From NCBI RefSeq assembly GCF_016653315.1, contig NZ_NHSH01000061.1:248001-312000 (forward strand): DNA of 64,000 nucleotides, read 5' to 3'. Positions 52,767 to 62,066 of the stretch are shown here, piece after piece. Numbering within the stretch: the stretch's first letter is position 1; each line of letters starts with the position of its first letter. The translations under genes and the position numbers were made by a program. The notes below the pieces were generated by a model. It was not told the origin of the DNA. It ran no database searches and was given only the letters and a program-made list of their open reading frames with translations. This DNA comes from Halochromatium roseum (lineage in GTDB: Bacteria; Pseudomonadota; Gammaproteobacteria; Chromatiales; Chromatiaceae).

Positions 52767-55700
52767 TCACTGATGCCAGCGGCGCTCTTTGGCCCAGGCG
52801 CTGAGCCAGGGCAGCACATGCTCGGCTGGCATCGGGCGGGCGATCCCATAGCCCTGGGCATACTCACAACCCATCTGCTGCAGCAGCAGGCCGATCTCGA
52901 ATGACTCCACCCCCTCGGCGAGTACCGGACGCGGCAGGGTGCGCGCCATCAACAGCACGCCTTCGACAATCGCTCGATCCTCGGCATTGTCGAGCATGTT
53001 GAGCACGAAGCGGCGGTCGATCTTGACGATATCGATCGGCAACTGATGAAAGTAGGTCAGCGATGCATAGCCAGTGCCGAAATCATCGAGTGAGAAACGC
53101 ACGCCGAGCCGCTTGCAGTCACGCATCACCGCCGCCGCGGCCACCGCATCATCCAAGCGCGCGATCTCCAATAACTCGATCTCCAAGCGCGCCGATCCGA
53201 CGGCAATCAGCTCAGTGCCTCGTTCGCCGATCTGCTCGCCATCTAAAGCGCCCGCCTGCTGGCCATCTTGCCCGCCCGCCTGCTGGCCACCCGGCTCAGT
53301 GCCCAATTGGCCCGCTCGCGCGCCCGACCGCTCGGCATCCAGACCGAGCGCGCGCTCCAGGAAAACGCTGAAATTCCGCTCCTGCAGCTGGCGCGGGCTG
53401 ATATTGACGCTGATCAGGAACTGATAGCCTTGCTCGCGCCAACGCGCTTGTTGCGTCAAGGCCTCATGGATGAGCCATTCACCGAGGGCAAACTCGAGCG
53501 GGCTGTCCTCGATGATGGGCAGGAACTGATCCGGCCGCAGCAGGCCTTTGTGCGGATGCTGCCAGCGGATCAAGGCCTCAAGCCCATGCACTTGCCCATC
53601 GGCGAGCCGGATCTTCGGCTGGTAATGCAGGACCAGCTGGTTCTGCGTCAGGGCTTGGGCAAACTCCTGATACAGTCGCCGCTGCTGCCGGGTCCGATGA
53701 TCGCGGATCGGATCATAGAGCGTGTAGCCCGCGGAGCCGCGGCGCTTGGCCTGAAACAGGGCCTCGTGGGCATGCTGCAGCAGGGCGTCTGGCCCGGCTT
53801 GATCGATCGGGAACAGGGTCAACCCGAGGCTGACACTGAGATGCAGGTGCTGTCCCTCGACGCTGAGCACCCGCGCAACGCGGCGCTGGATCGCTCGCGC
53901 CCGGTCGATGGCCTCGGCGCTGGTCGTCAGCTCGGTGAGCAGCAGCGCGAACTCATCGCTCCCCATGCGCGCGACAGACTCCGCCTGGTGCACCGCGCGA
54001 CGCAGCCGGCCCGCCAGCTCGATCAGGACCGCGTCGCCAAAGGCGCGACCATCACGCGCATTGATCGCCTTGAAGTCATCGACGTTCAGATAACAGATGG
54101 CGACCAAGGACGACGCTTGCGCGTCGGCCTTGGTGAGCTCGCCGAGCCGCTCGATGAATTGCAGCCGATTGGGCAGGCCGGTCAGGCTGTCGTGATAGGC
54201 GAGATGCTCGATCCGCGCCAGCGCCTGCTTGTAGGCGGTGATGTCGGTGGCGATCTCGACCCGCACCAGGCGGCCGTCGCTCCAGCGCAAGGCGCGATCA
54301 CGCAGCGCGTACCAGCGCTGGCTCTGGGTGTTGAAATGCTCCCATTCGTAGAAACCGCTCGGCTCACCGGAGGCATCGAGCAGTTTGTCGTTGGTGCAAA
54401 AGGCGCAGGGCGACGCAAGCCCTTGCAGCACCTCATAGCACTGCCGGCCAGCGCCATCGCCCCAGACCACCCTCGCGGTCTCGTTCATGAAGACCAGATC
54501 GTAGGTCTCCATATCGGTTACATAGACCGCCGCCGCCATCGCATCCAGCAGTTCACTGACGCGCTGGTGGGCGTCGCGCAGCACCCACTCGCTGCGTTTG
54601 CGCTCACTGATGTCGCGCCAGATGCCAAACAGGTAGGCGCGACCTCCGACGCTGATGGCAACGCCCTTGACCTCGACGGTGAGGAGGCGACCATCGGCGG
54701 TGCGATGACGCGCCTCGAAGGCGTACTCGCCGCGCTCATGGGTTTGTATCAACCGTTGCCTGATCTGATCGGCCTCTTCCGGGACATCGAGATCGGCGAC
54801 GTTCAGGGTCAGGAAGGTCTCGCGGTCATAGCCATACTGCTGGCAGGCGGTCGCGTTGATATCCACGAAGTTGCCTTCGAGGTCGACCACCGCGATCGCA
54901 TCGCCCGCGCTGTTGAACAGCTTGCGGTACTTCTCCTCGCTCTCCAAGCGCGCGTCATGGGCCGCCTGAAGCTCGGCGGTACGCGCCGCCACCTGGCGTT
55001 CGAGATCGGCATTGAAGGCGCGGATCTGTTGCTCCAGGGCGCGCCGTTCGCTGATGTCCTCGACCACCACATTGATGCCAATCACCTCGCCATCACCGCC
55101 CAACAGCGGGTGATAATGCTCGAGGTAAAACCGCGGGGGGCAGGCTGGATCGCGGCTCGGGATTTGGATCTCCTGATCGCGCAGTGGCTCGCCGCTGGCG
55201 ATGACCTGCTTTAGCCTTGGCTCGAGGGTGGCGGCCAAATCCGGCACCATCTCCCGCAGGCCGCGCCCGAGATGGGCGGCCACCGGATGCCCATTGGACT
55301 TGGCCAGGCGCTCATTGATGCGCCGATAGCGCAGCTCGGTATCCAACACCGCCAGTCCAATCGGCGCGGTATCGTAATAGGTTTGAATCTCGGCCAGTTG
55401 GCGCCGAGCGGCATCCTCGCGTTCGAACAGGCGCTGCTCGGCCTGTTTGCGCGCGCTGATGTCCTGAGTGATGCCAGCAAGATGGGTCGGCTCGCCCTCG
55501 GCATCGCAATAGACCCGACCCAACGCGCTGATCCAATGCTCGCTACCGTCATCCCAGCGCAGCCGGTATTCGGCGGCATAGTCTTGCCGCGTTTGCAGGC
55601 TGCGCTCGACCAGCAACTGGACGCGCGCTCGATCCTCGGGATGGATGCGCGCCATAAAGCCAGCATAGCTCGGCGGCTCACCCGCTGGCAGGCCCAGATG

Positions 55701-56318
55701 GCGCTTGCAGCGCTCGGACCAGAAGAAGCGCTCTGGTCGCAAATGGTATTCCCAGACGCCCAGCTCGGCGCCATCGATGGCGAGGCGCAACTGATCGCTG
55801 GTCAGCGCATGCCGCTCGACCTCGGCGGCAAGCTGCTCGGTGCGCTCCTCGACCCGCCGTGCCAGTCGCTGCTGCTCGATCTTGGCGCGCTGCTCGGCGC
55901 GCTTGCGCTCGGTGATCTCGGTCGAGATGCCGATCAGGCCGATGATGCCGCCCTGCTCGTCGCACAGCGGCGCCTTGACGCTCCAGAACGTGCGCGGGCG
56001 CTGGTTGGGCAGGGCAAGCGTCTCTTCGAGGGCAATCGTCGCTCCGGTCGCCAACACCCGCTGATCGGTGGCGATCACCTCGGTACAGCGTTCGGGGGCG
56101 AACAGCTCGAGGTCCGTCTTACCGATCACCTCATGCAGCGCCGCCCCCCAGAGCTGGCAGGCGAGCTGATTGGCGTAGGTGTGGCGGCCTTCAAGATCTT
56201 TGGTATAGAGGTAAGTGCTGAGGCTATCGAGCGCGCCGAGTAGCGCCGGGAGTGCGATCTGGCTGCGCTGAAGGTTCTCAGGCAGCTGTTTGCTGTTGTC
56301 TTGCTCGCGCTGCAGCAT
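52767..56318 (-). CDS. Multi-PAS GGDEF-EAL protein (cyclic-di-GMP turnover)
   Basis: A 1183-residue soluble signalling protein. About five PAS/PAC units fill residues 20-740 (for example RHTYANQLACQLWGAALHEV, GVWEYHLRPERFFWSERCKR, GDAIAVVDLEGNFVDIN). A GGDEF domain follows (HDSLTGLPNRLQFIERL, active-site RMGSDEFALLL, i.e. GSDEF) and then an EAL domain (VHGLEALIRWQHP, SLDDFGTGYASLTYFHQLPI). The EAL domain carries a 45-residue Gly/Gln/Ala-rich insert between GLDAER and ARLEIELLE. No membrane segments are seen. The start at 56318 has AAGGG upstream; the frame extends to 56390. It precedes the SOR gene by 263 bp on the same strand. Confidence 0.92.
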   Translation of the reverse strand: MLQREQDNSKQLPENLQRSQIALPALLGALDSLSTYLYTKDLEGRHTYANQLACQLWGAALHEVIGKTDLELFAPERCTEVIATDQRVLATGATIALEETLALPNQRPRTFWSVKAPLCDEQGGIIGLIGISTEITERKRAEQRAKIEQQRLARRVEERTEQLAAEVERHALTSDQLRLAIDGAELGVWEYHLRPERFFWSERCKRHLGLPAGEPPSYAGFMARIHPEDRARVQLLVERSLQTRQDYAAEYRLRWDDGSEHWISALGRVYCDAEGEPTHLAGITQDISARKQAEQRLFEREDAARRQLAEIQTYYDTAPIGLAVLDTELRYRRINERLAKSNGHPVAAHLGRGLREMVPDLAATLEPRLKQVIASGEPLRDQEIQIPSRDPACPPRFYLEHYHPLLGGDGEVIGINVVVEDISERRALEQQIRAFNADLERQVAARTAELQAAHDARLESEEKYRKLFNSAGDAIAVVDLEGNFVDINATACQQYGYDRETFLTLNVADLDVPEEADQIRQRLIQTHERGEYAFEARHRTADGRLLTVEVKGVAISVGGRAYLFGIWRDISERKRSEWVLRDAHQRVSELLDAMAAAVYVTDMETYDLVFMNETARVVWGDGAGRQCYEVLQGLASPCAFCTNDKLLDASGEPSGFYEWEHFNTQSQRWYALRDRALRWSDGRLVRVEIATDITAYKQALARIEHLAYHDSLTGLPNRLQFIERLGELTKADAQASSLVAICYLNVDDFKAINARDGRAFGDAVLIELAGRLRRAVHQAESVARMGSDEFALLLTELTTSAEAIDRARAIQRRVARVLSVEGQHLHLSVSLGLTLFPIDQAGPDALLQHAHEALFQAKRRGSAGYTLYDPIRDHRTRQQRRLYQEFAQALTQNQLVLHYQPKIRLADGQVHGLEALIRWQHPHKGLLRPDQFLPIIEDSPLEFALGEWLIHEALTQQARWREQGYQFLISVNISPRQLQERNFSVFLERALGLDAERSGARAGQLGTEPGGQQAGGQDGQQAGALDGEQIGERGTELIAVGSARLEIELLEIARLDDAVAAAAVMRDCKRLGVRFSLDDFGTGYASLTYFHQLPIDIVKIDRRFVLNMLDNAEDRAIVEGVLLMARTLPRPVLAEGVESFEIGLLLQQMGCEYAQGYGIARPMPAEHVLPWLSAWAKERRWHQ

Positions 56319-56738
56319 GTCTACCCTTGTTTTCCTATAGGCGAGGCTCGTCCAACACAAATCAAATGCGACGAATGCGTTGCCGAGCATTCGATGCCAA
56401 GCCCATCCAGGGAACTGGGCGCAGGCACGGCGAATGTTTTCGCGACAACATGCTAGGCAAAATCATCAACAGAGTTCGAGATCTACATCACAAGCGAGGG
56501 GGTTGACAGCAACGAGTGGCCTCAGGAATCGCCTCCGGTTGATCATTATCAATCGCGACCAGGGCTCATCCTGCGTGAGTGGCGCGACAGATTGCGGCAC
56601 AAACGCGAGATCGACCGGACGCAGCATGCTCGCGGCTGGATCTCGCTACTGTTGCTCGATGTCGATCGTTGCAGATGGCCGGCTCCACTGCTGGCCGAAT
56701 GGGATGATCAGCGTCGAGCGTCGGCTGATACAGCGAGA
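56319..56738. other. Intergenic region upstream of the PAS-GGDEF-EAL gene
   Basis: 420 bp with no convincing gene; frames on the plus strand here have no recognisable domains. It should contain the promoter of the leftward PAS-GGDEF-EAL gene. Nothing else is visible. Confidence 0.35.
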
Positions 56739-57248
56739 TCAGGTAGACGACTCTCCAGATTGGGTTTCCAGAAACTCACGCAGCGTGTCTTCACGATCCT
56801 TCTCGAGCGAGGTCTGAAGCACCTTGCCCTTGCCACGGAATTCAGACAACCCTTCGAGCACCTTATCCGCCGTCACCTTGCGCACCAGGACAAAGACCGC
56901 GGCGCAGCCGGGCTGGAAATTCGCCGCCAGGCCTTTCATGAACTCATCATTGATACCGATATCAGTGAAGCGTCCCGATAGCGCGCCCGCACCGGCGCCG
57001 ATCGCCGCACCCAAGAGCGGATTCAGGAACAGCATCCCGATCAGCATTCCCCAGAAGCCACCACCGACGGCACCGGCACTGGTCAGATTCACCGCTTGAT
57101 GGAGCTTGACCTTGCCCTTCTCGTCACGGGTAGCGACGACGATATCCTCGATATCGATCAGGTAGGCCTTCTGCATCTTGGCCAATTCGGCGCGAAGCTC
57201 GAATGCAAGCTCCTGATCCGGAAACGAGACTACGATTAAATCACTCAT
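56739..57248 (-). CDS. DUF1269 membrane-associated protein
   Basis: A 169-residue protein, MSDLIVVSFPDQELAFELRA at the start, then EDIVVATRDEKGKVKLHQA, a glycine-rich hydrophobic hairpin GGGFWGMLIGMLFLNPLLGA with AIGAGAGALSGRFTDIGIND, and AAVFVLVRKVTADKVLEGL. This is the DUF1269 family, of unknown function. A ribosome-binding GGAGTGAAC-like sequence precedes the ATG. Monocistronic, divergent from the DUF481 gene. Confidence 0.9.
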   Translation of the reverse strand: MSDLIVVSFPDQELAFELRAELAKMQKAYLIDIEDIVVATRDEKGKVKLHQAVNLTSAGAVGGGFWGMLIGMLFLNPLLGAAIGAGAGALSGRFTDIGINDEFMKGLAANFQPGCAAVFVLVRKVTADKVLEGLSEFRGKGKVLQTSLEKDREDTLREFLETQSGESST

Positions 57249-57669
57249 TGTTCACTCCGATGTCATAAAAGACGATTGATTGAGCAGCCGGCACGTCAAG
57301 TGCTTTCGCGCCAATGCGATCAATTCCGCGGCAGCAGGATCACGCCGAGCTAGCCGACATGAATCCGGCATGTTTTAATCTCAACGCTGCCGCTATAATG
57401 GCTAAATGAGGCTTGAAAGGCCACGCTCACGGATTAGAGTCAGAGGCTATGCCATCTGTTGTTACTCTGGATGCTGGCACATAGAGAGATCATCTCTTGC
57501 CTGAACGGCCACCCATTCTTCCACGCATCACCAGCCGTGAATCGAGCTTAACAGCCCGCATCAATGGCGGCAACAATTCTCGACCAAAGACCGAGTCTTG
57601 CAATCGACAGTAGGTAGCACGGCTTAGAATCACTTGCTTTCTGCGCTTGACTTTTGCGTAAAGCATAAG
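57249..57669. other. Divergent intergenic region between DUF1269 and DUF481 genes
   Basis: About 420 bp, AT-richer than its surroundings, with no gene I can support. A TATAAT hexamer at 57394-57399 could be a rightward -10 element, but the -35 (TGTTTT) is weak. Confidence 0.35.
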
Positions 57670-57708
57670 ATGACCAATTCAACACACCTGGAACGACGAC
57701 ATTCACTC

Positions 57709-58764
57709 ATGACTTTCTCCATCGACAACCTTTACAAACCAAGGCTGATGGCACCATCACAGCTCGCTGTGGTCGGCCTGTTAGCCACGGCCACGGCGGC
57801 AGCCGACGAGATCATCATGCAGAACGGTGATCGGCTGACTGGTGATGTGATCCGCCAAGACAAGGGTCAGCTCCAGTTGCAGACCGCGTACGCGGGCACG
57901 ATCAGCATCGATTGGGACCAGGTGCGAGAGGTGGTCCTCGACGAACCGGCCGCGGTCCTGCTCGACGACGACCGCGTGATCGAGGTCGCCAAGGTCACGC
58001 ACAGGCAGGATCAGGTGCAGCTCGACCCTCCCGGTGATACCGAGCCGATGTCGCTGCCGCCCGAACGGGTTGAGATCATCGAGCCCGAGCCCTGGGAGAT
58101 CGGCAACGGCTATCGCCTGAACGGGCGCGTCAACCTCGCCCTTCAGGATGAGACCGGCAATGCCGAGAGCACCGAGCTTGATCTGGATTTCGATCTCAGG
58201 TACCGCCGCCGTTGGCACGAACTCGAGACCTATGGACAGCTCGAATACGACACCACGCGCGGCATCAAGACCACCGAGAACTGGACCCTGCTGAACAAAT
58301 ACACCCGGCGATTTCCAACGTCACCCTGGTATGGCGCGGCCTGGCTTAGACTCAAACACGATCGTTTCGCTGATCTGCGCCTGCGCTACCTGGCCGGACC
58401 ATCGCTCGGCTATCAATTCAATACCGACGATGACATCCGTCTGAGCGCCGAGATCGGGACGATCTATCTGCACGAGGACTTCTATGAACATGAAGACGCC
58501 AAGCGCTGGGGACCGGGCGTCTTCATCGACTATGAGCAAGACCTGTTATCCGATCGGCTGCAGTTCTATCTCAATGGCATGGGCTTCAGCGCCATCAATG
58601 GACAAAGCAAAGACCTGTGGGTGTCTTGGACCGGCTTTCGCATCCCGCTCATCGGCGGCTTCATCGCCAGCATCGAATACGAGATCGACTACGATAGCGA
58701 TCCCGCTCAGGCCACCAAGACCAGCGATGAGACCGTTCGTCTCAAGCTGGGTTATCAATGGTAG
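57709..58764 (+). CDS. DUF481-family outer membrane beta-barrel protein
   Basis: A 351-residue secreted protein. The N-terminal segment after MTFSIDNLYKPRL is a signal peptide (SQLAVVGLLATATAAA). The first domain (DEIIMQNGDRLTGDVIRQDK, WDQVREVVLDEP) is typical of proteins with a DUF481 barrel; the rest has alternating amphipathic strands (VNLALQDETGNAESTELDLD, WHELETYGQLEYDTTRGIK) and ends with aromatic residues (RLKLGYQW), a barrel-insertion signal. Function unknown. ATG at 57670 is an alternative start. Its 3' end overlaps the convergent MscS gene by 23 bp. Confidence 0.88.
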   Translation: MTFSIDNLYKPRLMAPSQLAVVGLLATATAAADEIIMQNGDRLTGDVIRQDKGQLQLQTAYAGTISIDWDQVREVVLDEPAAVLLDDDRVIEVAKVTHRQDQVQLDPPGDTEPMSLPPERVEIIEPEPWEIGNGYRLNGRVNLALQDETGNAESTELDLDFDLRYRRRWHELETYGQLEYDTTRGIKTTENWTLLNKYTRRFPTSPWYGAAWLRLKHDRFADLRLRYLAGPSLGYQFNTDDDIRLSAEIGTIYLHEDFYEHEDAKRWGPGVFIDYEQDLLSDRLQFYLNGMGFSAINGQSKDLWVSWTGFRIPLIGGFIASIEYEIDYDSDPAQATKTSDETVRLKLGYQW

Positions 58765-61729
58765 CGGAAAGCGTCGAGGCCCCGCCTAAGTCGAACTCAG
58801 GCAGGCGGCGCAGCAGCAGCTCCTGGGTCGGATAGGCGAAGGCGACGCCGGCCTCCTCGAAGCGTTGGTGAATGCCCAGATTGATCGCCTGCTGCACATC
58901 CATATAGAGCGCATAGTCTGGGCTGAGCACGTAGTAGACCGTCTCGAAGACCAGCGCAAAGTCCCCAAACGCCGCGAAATGCGCACGATCGAAGCGCGCG
59001 TTCGGCAGGCCTTCGATGACCTCGCGAATCATCACCGGAATCCGTTCGATCAGATGACGCGGGGTCTGGTAGGTGACTTGCAGCTTGAAGGCAATGCGCC
59101 GCTCCTTGAAATGCTTGAAGTTGTGGATGCGGCTGTTGAGCAGATCGCTATTGGAGAGCACCACCAGCTCACCAGAGAGACTGCGGATGCGCGTGGTCTT
59201 GACGCCAATATGCTCGATCACGCCCAGGGTCTGCCCGGACATGATGAAGTCACCCACCCGGAAGGGCTTGTCGAGGATGATCGCCATCGAGCTGAAGACA
59301 TCGCCAAGGATGTTCTGGACGGCAAAGGCGATCGCCAAGCTGCCGACGCCAAGCGCGCCGACCAGGCCGGCGACGGGATAGCGGAAATAGGCCAGCAACG
59401 AGACCACGACGGTGATCCAGATACCGACCCGCAGAAAGAACTGCAGCAGCCCATAGGCGGTCACGGTTGAGGGGTCGCGCATCTCCTGGCGGGTCCGCCG
59501 CCGGCTGAAGTAGTCGACCATCGCCGCATTGGCCCAGATGCCAAGCTGGATGTAGAAGGCCACCACCAGCAGGGTCCAGAGCCAGTCCTTGACCGTCGGA
59601 CTGGCCAGTCCGGAGAAGATCATCGCCACATAGAAGGCGGCGATCAGCACGAATAGCTGATTCGTGTTACCAGCGATGGCCGAGAGTGCCAGCCGAAAGT
59701 CGCCATGGGTCGCCGTTGGGTTCTTTGCCTTGCGCCGTTTCAAGGCCCGCCGCGCGCCCATCCGCAGCAGCGAGACCACCAAGATCACCACCAGAAACAT
59801 CAGTGCCGCGACCGCCAGCTCACGCGCGCGAATGCTCTGATCGTCAATCACCAGGATCTCAGCCTCCCACCAGGTGCTGATCGTCTCCTGCGCTTGCAGG
59901 AGCTGCAGCGACAGCGTCTGTTCTTGCACCAAGGCCTCGGCCTGGGGGCGCATGCCCTCGAGCAGCGCGATCAGCTCATCCTGCACCTCGAGCAGCGCGC
60001 GGCCATAGCCTTCAGCGAGCTCTTGAGCTTGGCTGCGAACCGCCATCGCCTCGCGCGCGCCCTCGCTGAGATCAGGATCACGCAGGCGCCGCGTCTGTGC
60101 GAGCTGGATCGAGCGTAGGGCGTTGAGACGCTCCTCGACCTCGTCCTTTTCGGCCTGGGCCGCCGCGGTCTCCATGATGATCTGCCGCAGCAGCGCCGCG
60201 AGGTCGAGCGACTCCGGTTCATTCATGAGCTGATAACGCTGCTTCCAGAGCCCACGCATCCGGCTCAGCGTGTCGACGGCCGCGGTTAATGAATCAATAC
60301 TGACACGCGCCGCGGTGAGCTCAGCCTGACGCGTCGACACCCACTCCTTCAAGGTCGCTTGGTCCGCGTTATCGTCGGCCGCGGCGAATCGGCGCTGCGC
60401 CTGATACAGGTCGGACTCCGCCTGATCCCCGCTGCGTTGCAGGGCCTCGATCTGCGCGTTCATTTCCGCCTCGGTCGCCGACAGCTCGCTGAGCCGCTGA
60501 TCGAGTGCATCGCGAGCGAGTTCGACGCGCCCCTCGAGAAAGGCGATGCGCGCGTCCAGGATCGTCTGTTGGATCTCAGCAAGTCGATCCTCGTTGCGCG
60601 TCAGCTCGAGCGCACTCTGGTGACCAGCCAATTGCTGCCGAGCCAGCAGTTCCCGCAGGCGCGCGAGCTCGAGTTCCTGCTCGAGCGCAGCCCGCTCGGT
60701 TGCGCTGATCCCATTTCTCGCACCATTCCGATCAGCCGCTGTCAGTCGATCACGCACCGCACGACGCGCACGCACCGCCGCGGTCAGCGCCTTTTCAGCG
60801 TCATTCAGACGACGCGTCGCCGTCTCAATGCGTGTCTCCGCGACCTCCTCGAGCCCCTGCGTCATCGAGCGCTCGGCGCGTTGCTGATCGAGCAGCGAGA
60901 TCGGAAATGGCGGCTCCATCGCCACCCCGTCGCGTTCGATCGTCTCGAGCTGCTGGCTTCCTTCCTCGAGGTCAGCCTCACTCGCCTGCAAGCGCCCGCG
61001 CAGCGTCGCGCGCCGCTGCACCGCAATCCGCAGCTCGCGCAGCACCTCGATCTTGTCGCGAATCTTCGCCACCCTCGCCTCGAGCGCGCTGAGTACAAGC
61101 TCGCCTTCAACGGCCTCAGCGCCGGCGGCGGTAGCGGCATCAGCCTCCGCATCGGCCCCAGCCGCTGCATCGGCCCCAGCCTCTGCTTCGGCAGCGGCAT
61201 CAAGCTCCGTGTCTGATTCGCTGGCCGTCGCCTCCTCATCGCCCGCCTCCCGAGCCTGACTCAGGCCGCTCGCCGCCTCAGCATCGGTCTCCGACGCCTC
61301 CCGAGTCCCCGCTTCAAGCGCCGCGGCCGCTTCCTCGGCCGCCGCCTCGGCGGCATCGAGCGCGGCCTCCTGCTCCGCGATCCGCGCATCGATCAGATCG
61401 AGCGTGACCTGAAAATCCTCCGCCGAGGTCATCGGCTGAGGCAGCGACGGCAACCCGACCGTCGCCGGATTGAACGGCAGCGCATCGGCCTGCCGGTCGG
61501 CCGGCGCGGGTTCCACCTCCGCCGGCGCCTGATCGCCTTCAGTGCCCTGCTCGGCCGGCGCCTGATCGCCTTCAGTGCCCTGCTCCGCTGGAACCTGATC
61601 GCCCTCAGCACCTTGCTCCGATGCTGCGGAGCGCGGGATCGCGGTGCCATCCTCCTGCGCCGATACGGGGATTGGCAGCAGCAGGGCAAGTCCTAGCAGA
61701 GAGACCGATAGGCGATACTTCAACATCAT
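58742..61729 (-). CDS. Large mechanosensitive channel, MscS family (MscK/YbiO-like)
   Basis: A 995-residue inner-membrane channel. A signal peptide (LSVSLLGLALLLPIPVSAQ) leads into a low-complexity region with 11-residue GTEGDQAPAEQ repeats, then a long periplasmic alpha-helical, coiled-coil domain rich in Glu/Ala/Leu (residues about 80-640). The C-terminal third has several membrane helices and the MscS core: the pore helix VGALGVGSLAIAFAVQN, then ILGDVFSSMAIILDKPFRVG and TRIRSLSGELVVLSNSDLLN. It would release osmolytes on hypo-osmotic shock. Start at 61729 or 61726 (two adjacent ATGs), without a strong ribosome-binding site; the frame opens earlier at a TTG. Confidence 0.92.
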   Translation of the reverse strand: MMLKYRLSVSLLGLALLLPIPVSAQEDGTAIPRSAASEQGAEGDQVPAEQGTEGDQAPAEQGTEGDQAPAEVEPAPADRQADALPFNPATVGLPSLPQPMTSAEDFQVTLDLIDARIAEQEAALDAAEAAAEEAAAALEAGTREASETDAEAASGLSQAREAGDEEATASESDTELDAAAEAEAGADAAAGADAEADAATAAGAEAVEGELVLSALEARVAKIRDKIEVLRELRIAVQRRATLRGRLQASEADLEEGSQQLETIERDGVAMEPPFPISLLDQQRAERSMTQGLEEVAETRIETATRRLNDAEKALTAAVRARRAVRDRLTAADRNGARNGISATERAALEQELELARLRELLARQQLAGHQSALELTRNEDRLAEIQQTILDARIAFLEGRVELARDALDQRLSELSATEAEMNAQIEALQRSGDQAESDLYQAQRRFAAADDNADQATLKEWVSTRQAELTAARVSIDSLTAAVDTLSRMRGLWKQRYQLMNEPESLDLAALLRQIIMETAAAQAEKDEVEERLNALRSIQLAQTRRLRDPDLSEGAREAMAVRSQAQELAEGYGRALLEVQDELIALLEGMRPQAEALVQEQTLSLQLLQAQETISTWWEAEILVIDDQSIRARELAVAALMFLVVILVVSLLRMGARRALKRRKAKNPTATHGDFRLALSAIAGNTNQLFVLIAAFYVAMIFSGLASPTVKDWLWTLLVVAFYIQLGIWANAAMVDYFSRRRTRQEMRDPSTVTAYGLLQFFLRVGIWITVVVSLLAYFRYPVAGLVGALGVGSLAIAFAVQNILGDVFSSMAIILDKPFRVGDFIMSGQTLGVIEHIGVKTTRIRSLSGELVVLSNSDLLNSRIHNFKHFKERRIAFKLQVTYQTPRHLIERIPVMIREVIEGLPNARFDRAHFAAFGDFALVFETVYYVLSPDYALYMDVQQAINLGIHQRFEEAGVAFAYPTQELLLRRLPEFDLGGASTLSATIDNPA
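61521..61619. repeat. Tandem repeat, 3 x 33 bp, in the MscS-family gene
   Basis: Three near-identical 33-bp units encode 11-residue repeats (GTEGDQAPAEQ) directly after the signal peptide of the channel protein. Copies 1 and 2 are almost identical; copy 3 has a few changes. Confidence 0.9.
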
Positions 61730-62066
61730 AAGCGTTTTCAAATCAGGAGATTGCGTGGGCAGGCCAGCGCGGAACGCGGCCGCTGAGCGGCGCAATGCCA
61801 GAGGCCAAGGGGCAGTCTATCGGCTCGAGCGCACCGGCAGCAACCGCGCTACCCAAGTCGACAAAGGCTGTGCAAGCGCCAGCGCAACCGCAACCGCAAC
61901 CGCAACCGAGGTTCTGATCGCGGTCCGGTCGCCTACCACCGAACCGAGACTGGATATTGAGCGATCAATGGGTCTGGAGTCAGTCGCAGGGCCTGACCAG
62001 CGATGGCCTGACACACGAGCATGCGATCAAAAGGATCTTGGTGCAGAGCAGGCAGCCGGCCAAGCT
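61730..62066. other. Intergenic region between hydrolase and MscS-family genes
   Basis: About 340 bp with no supported gene. It contains a short run of ACCGCA hexamers around 61883-61910 (GCAACC units). Both flanking genes point leftward, so it should hold the MscS-gene promoter. Confidence 0.35.

Noticed and set aside
53268-55214. 648-codon plus-strand frame
   Set aside because: Antisense shadow of the PAS-GGDEF-EAL gene in GC-rich DNA; no recognisable motif.
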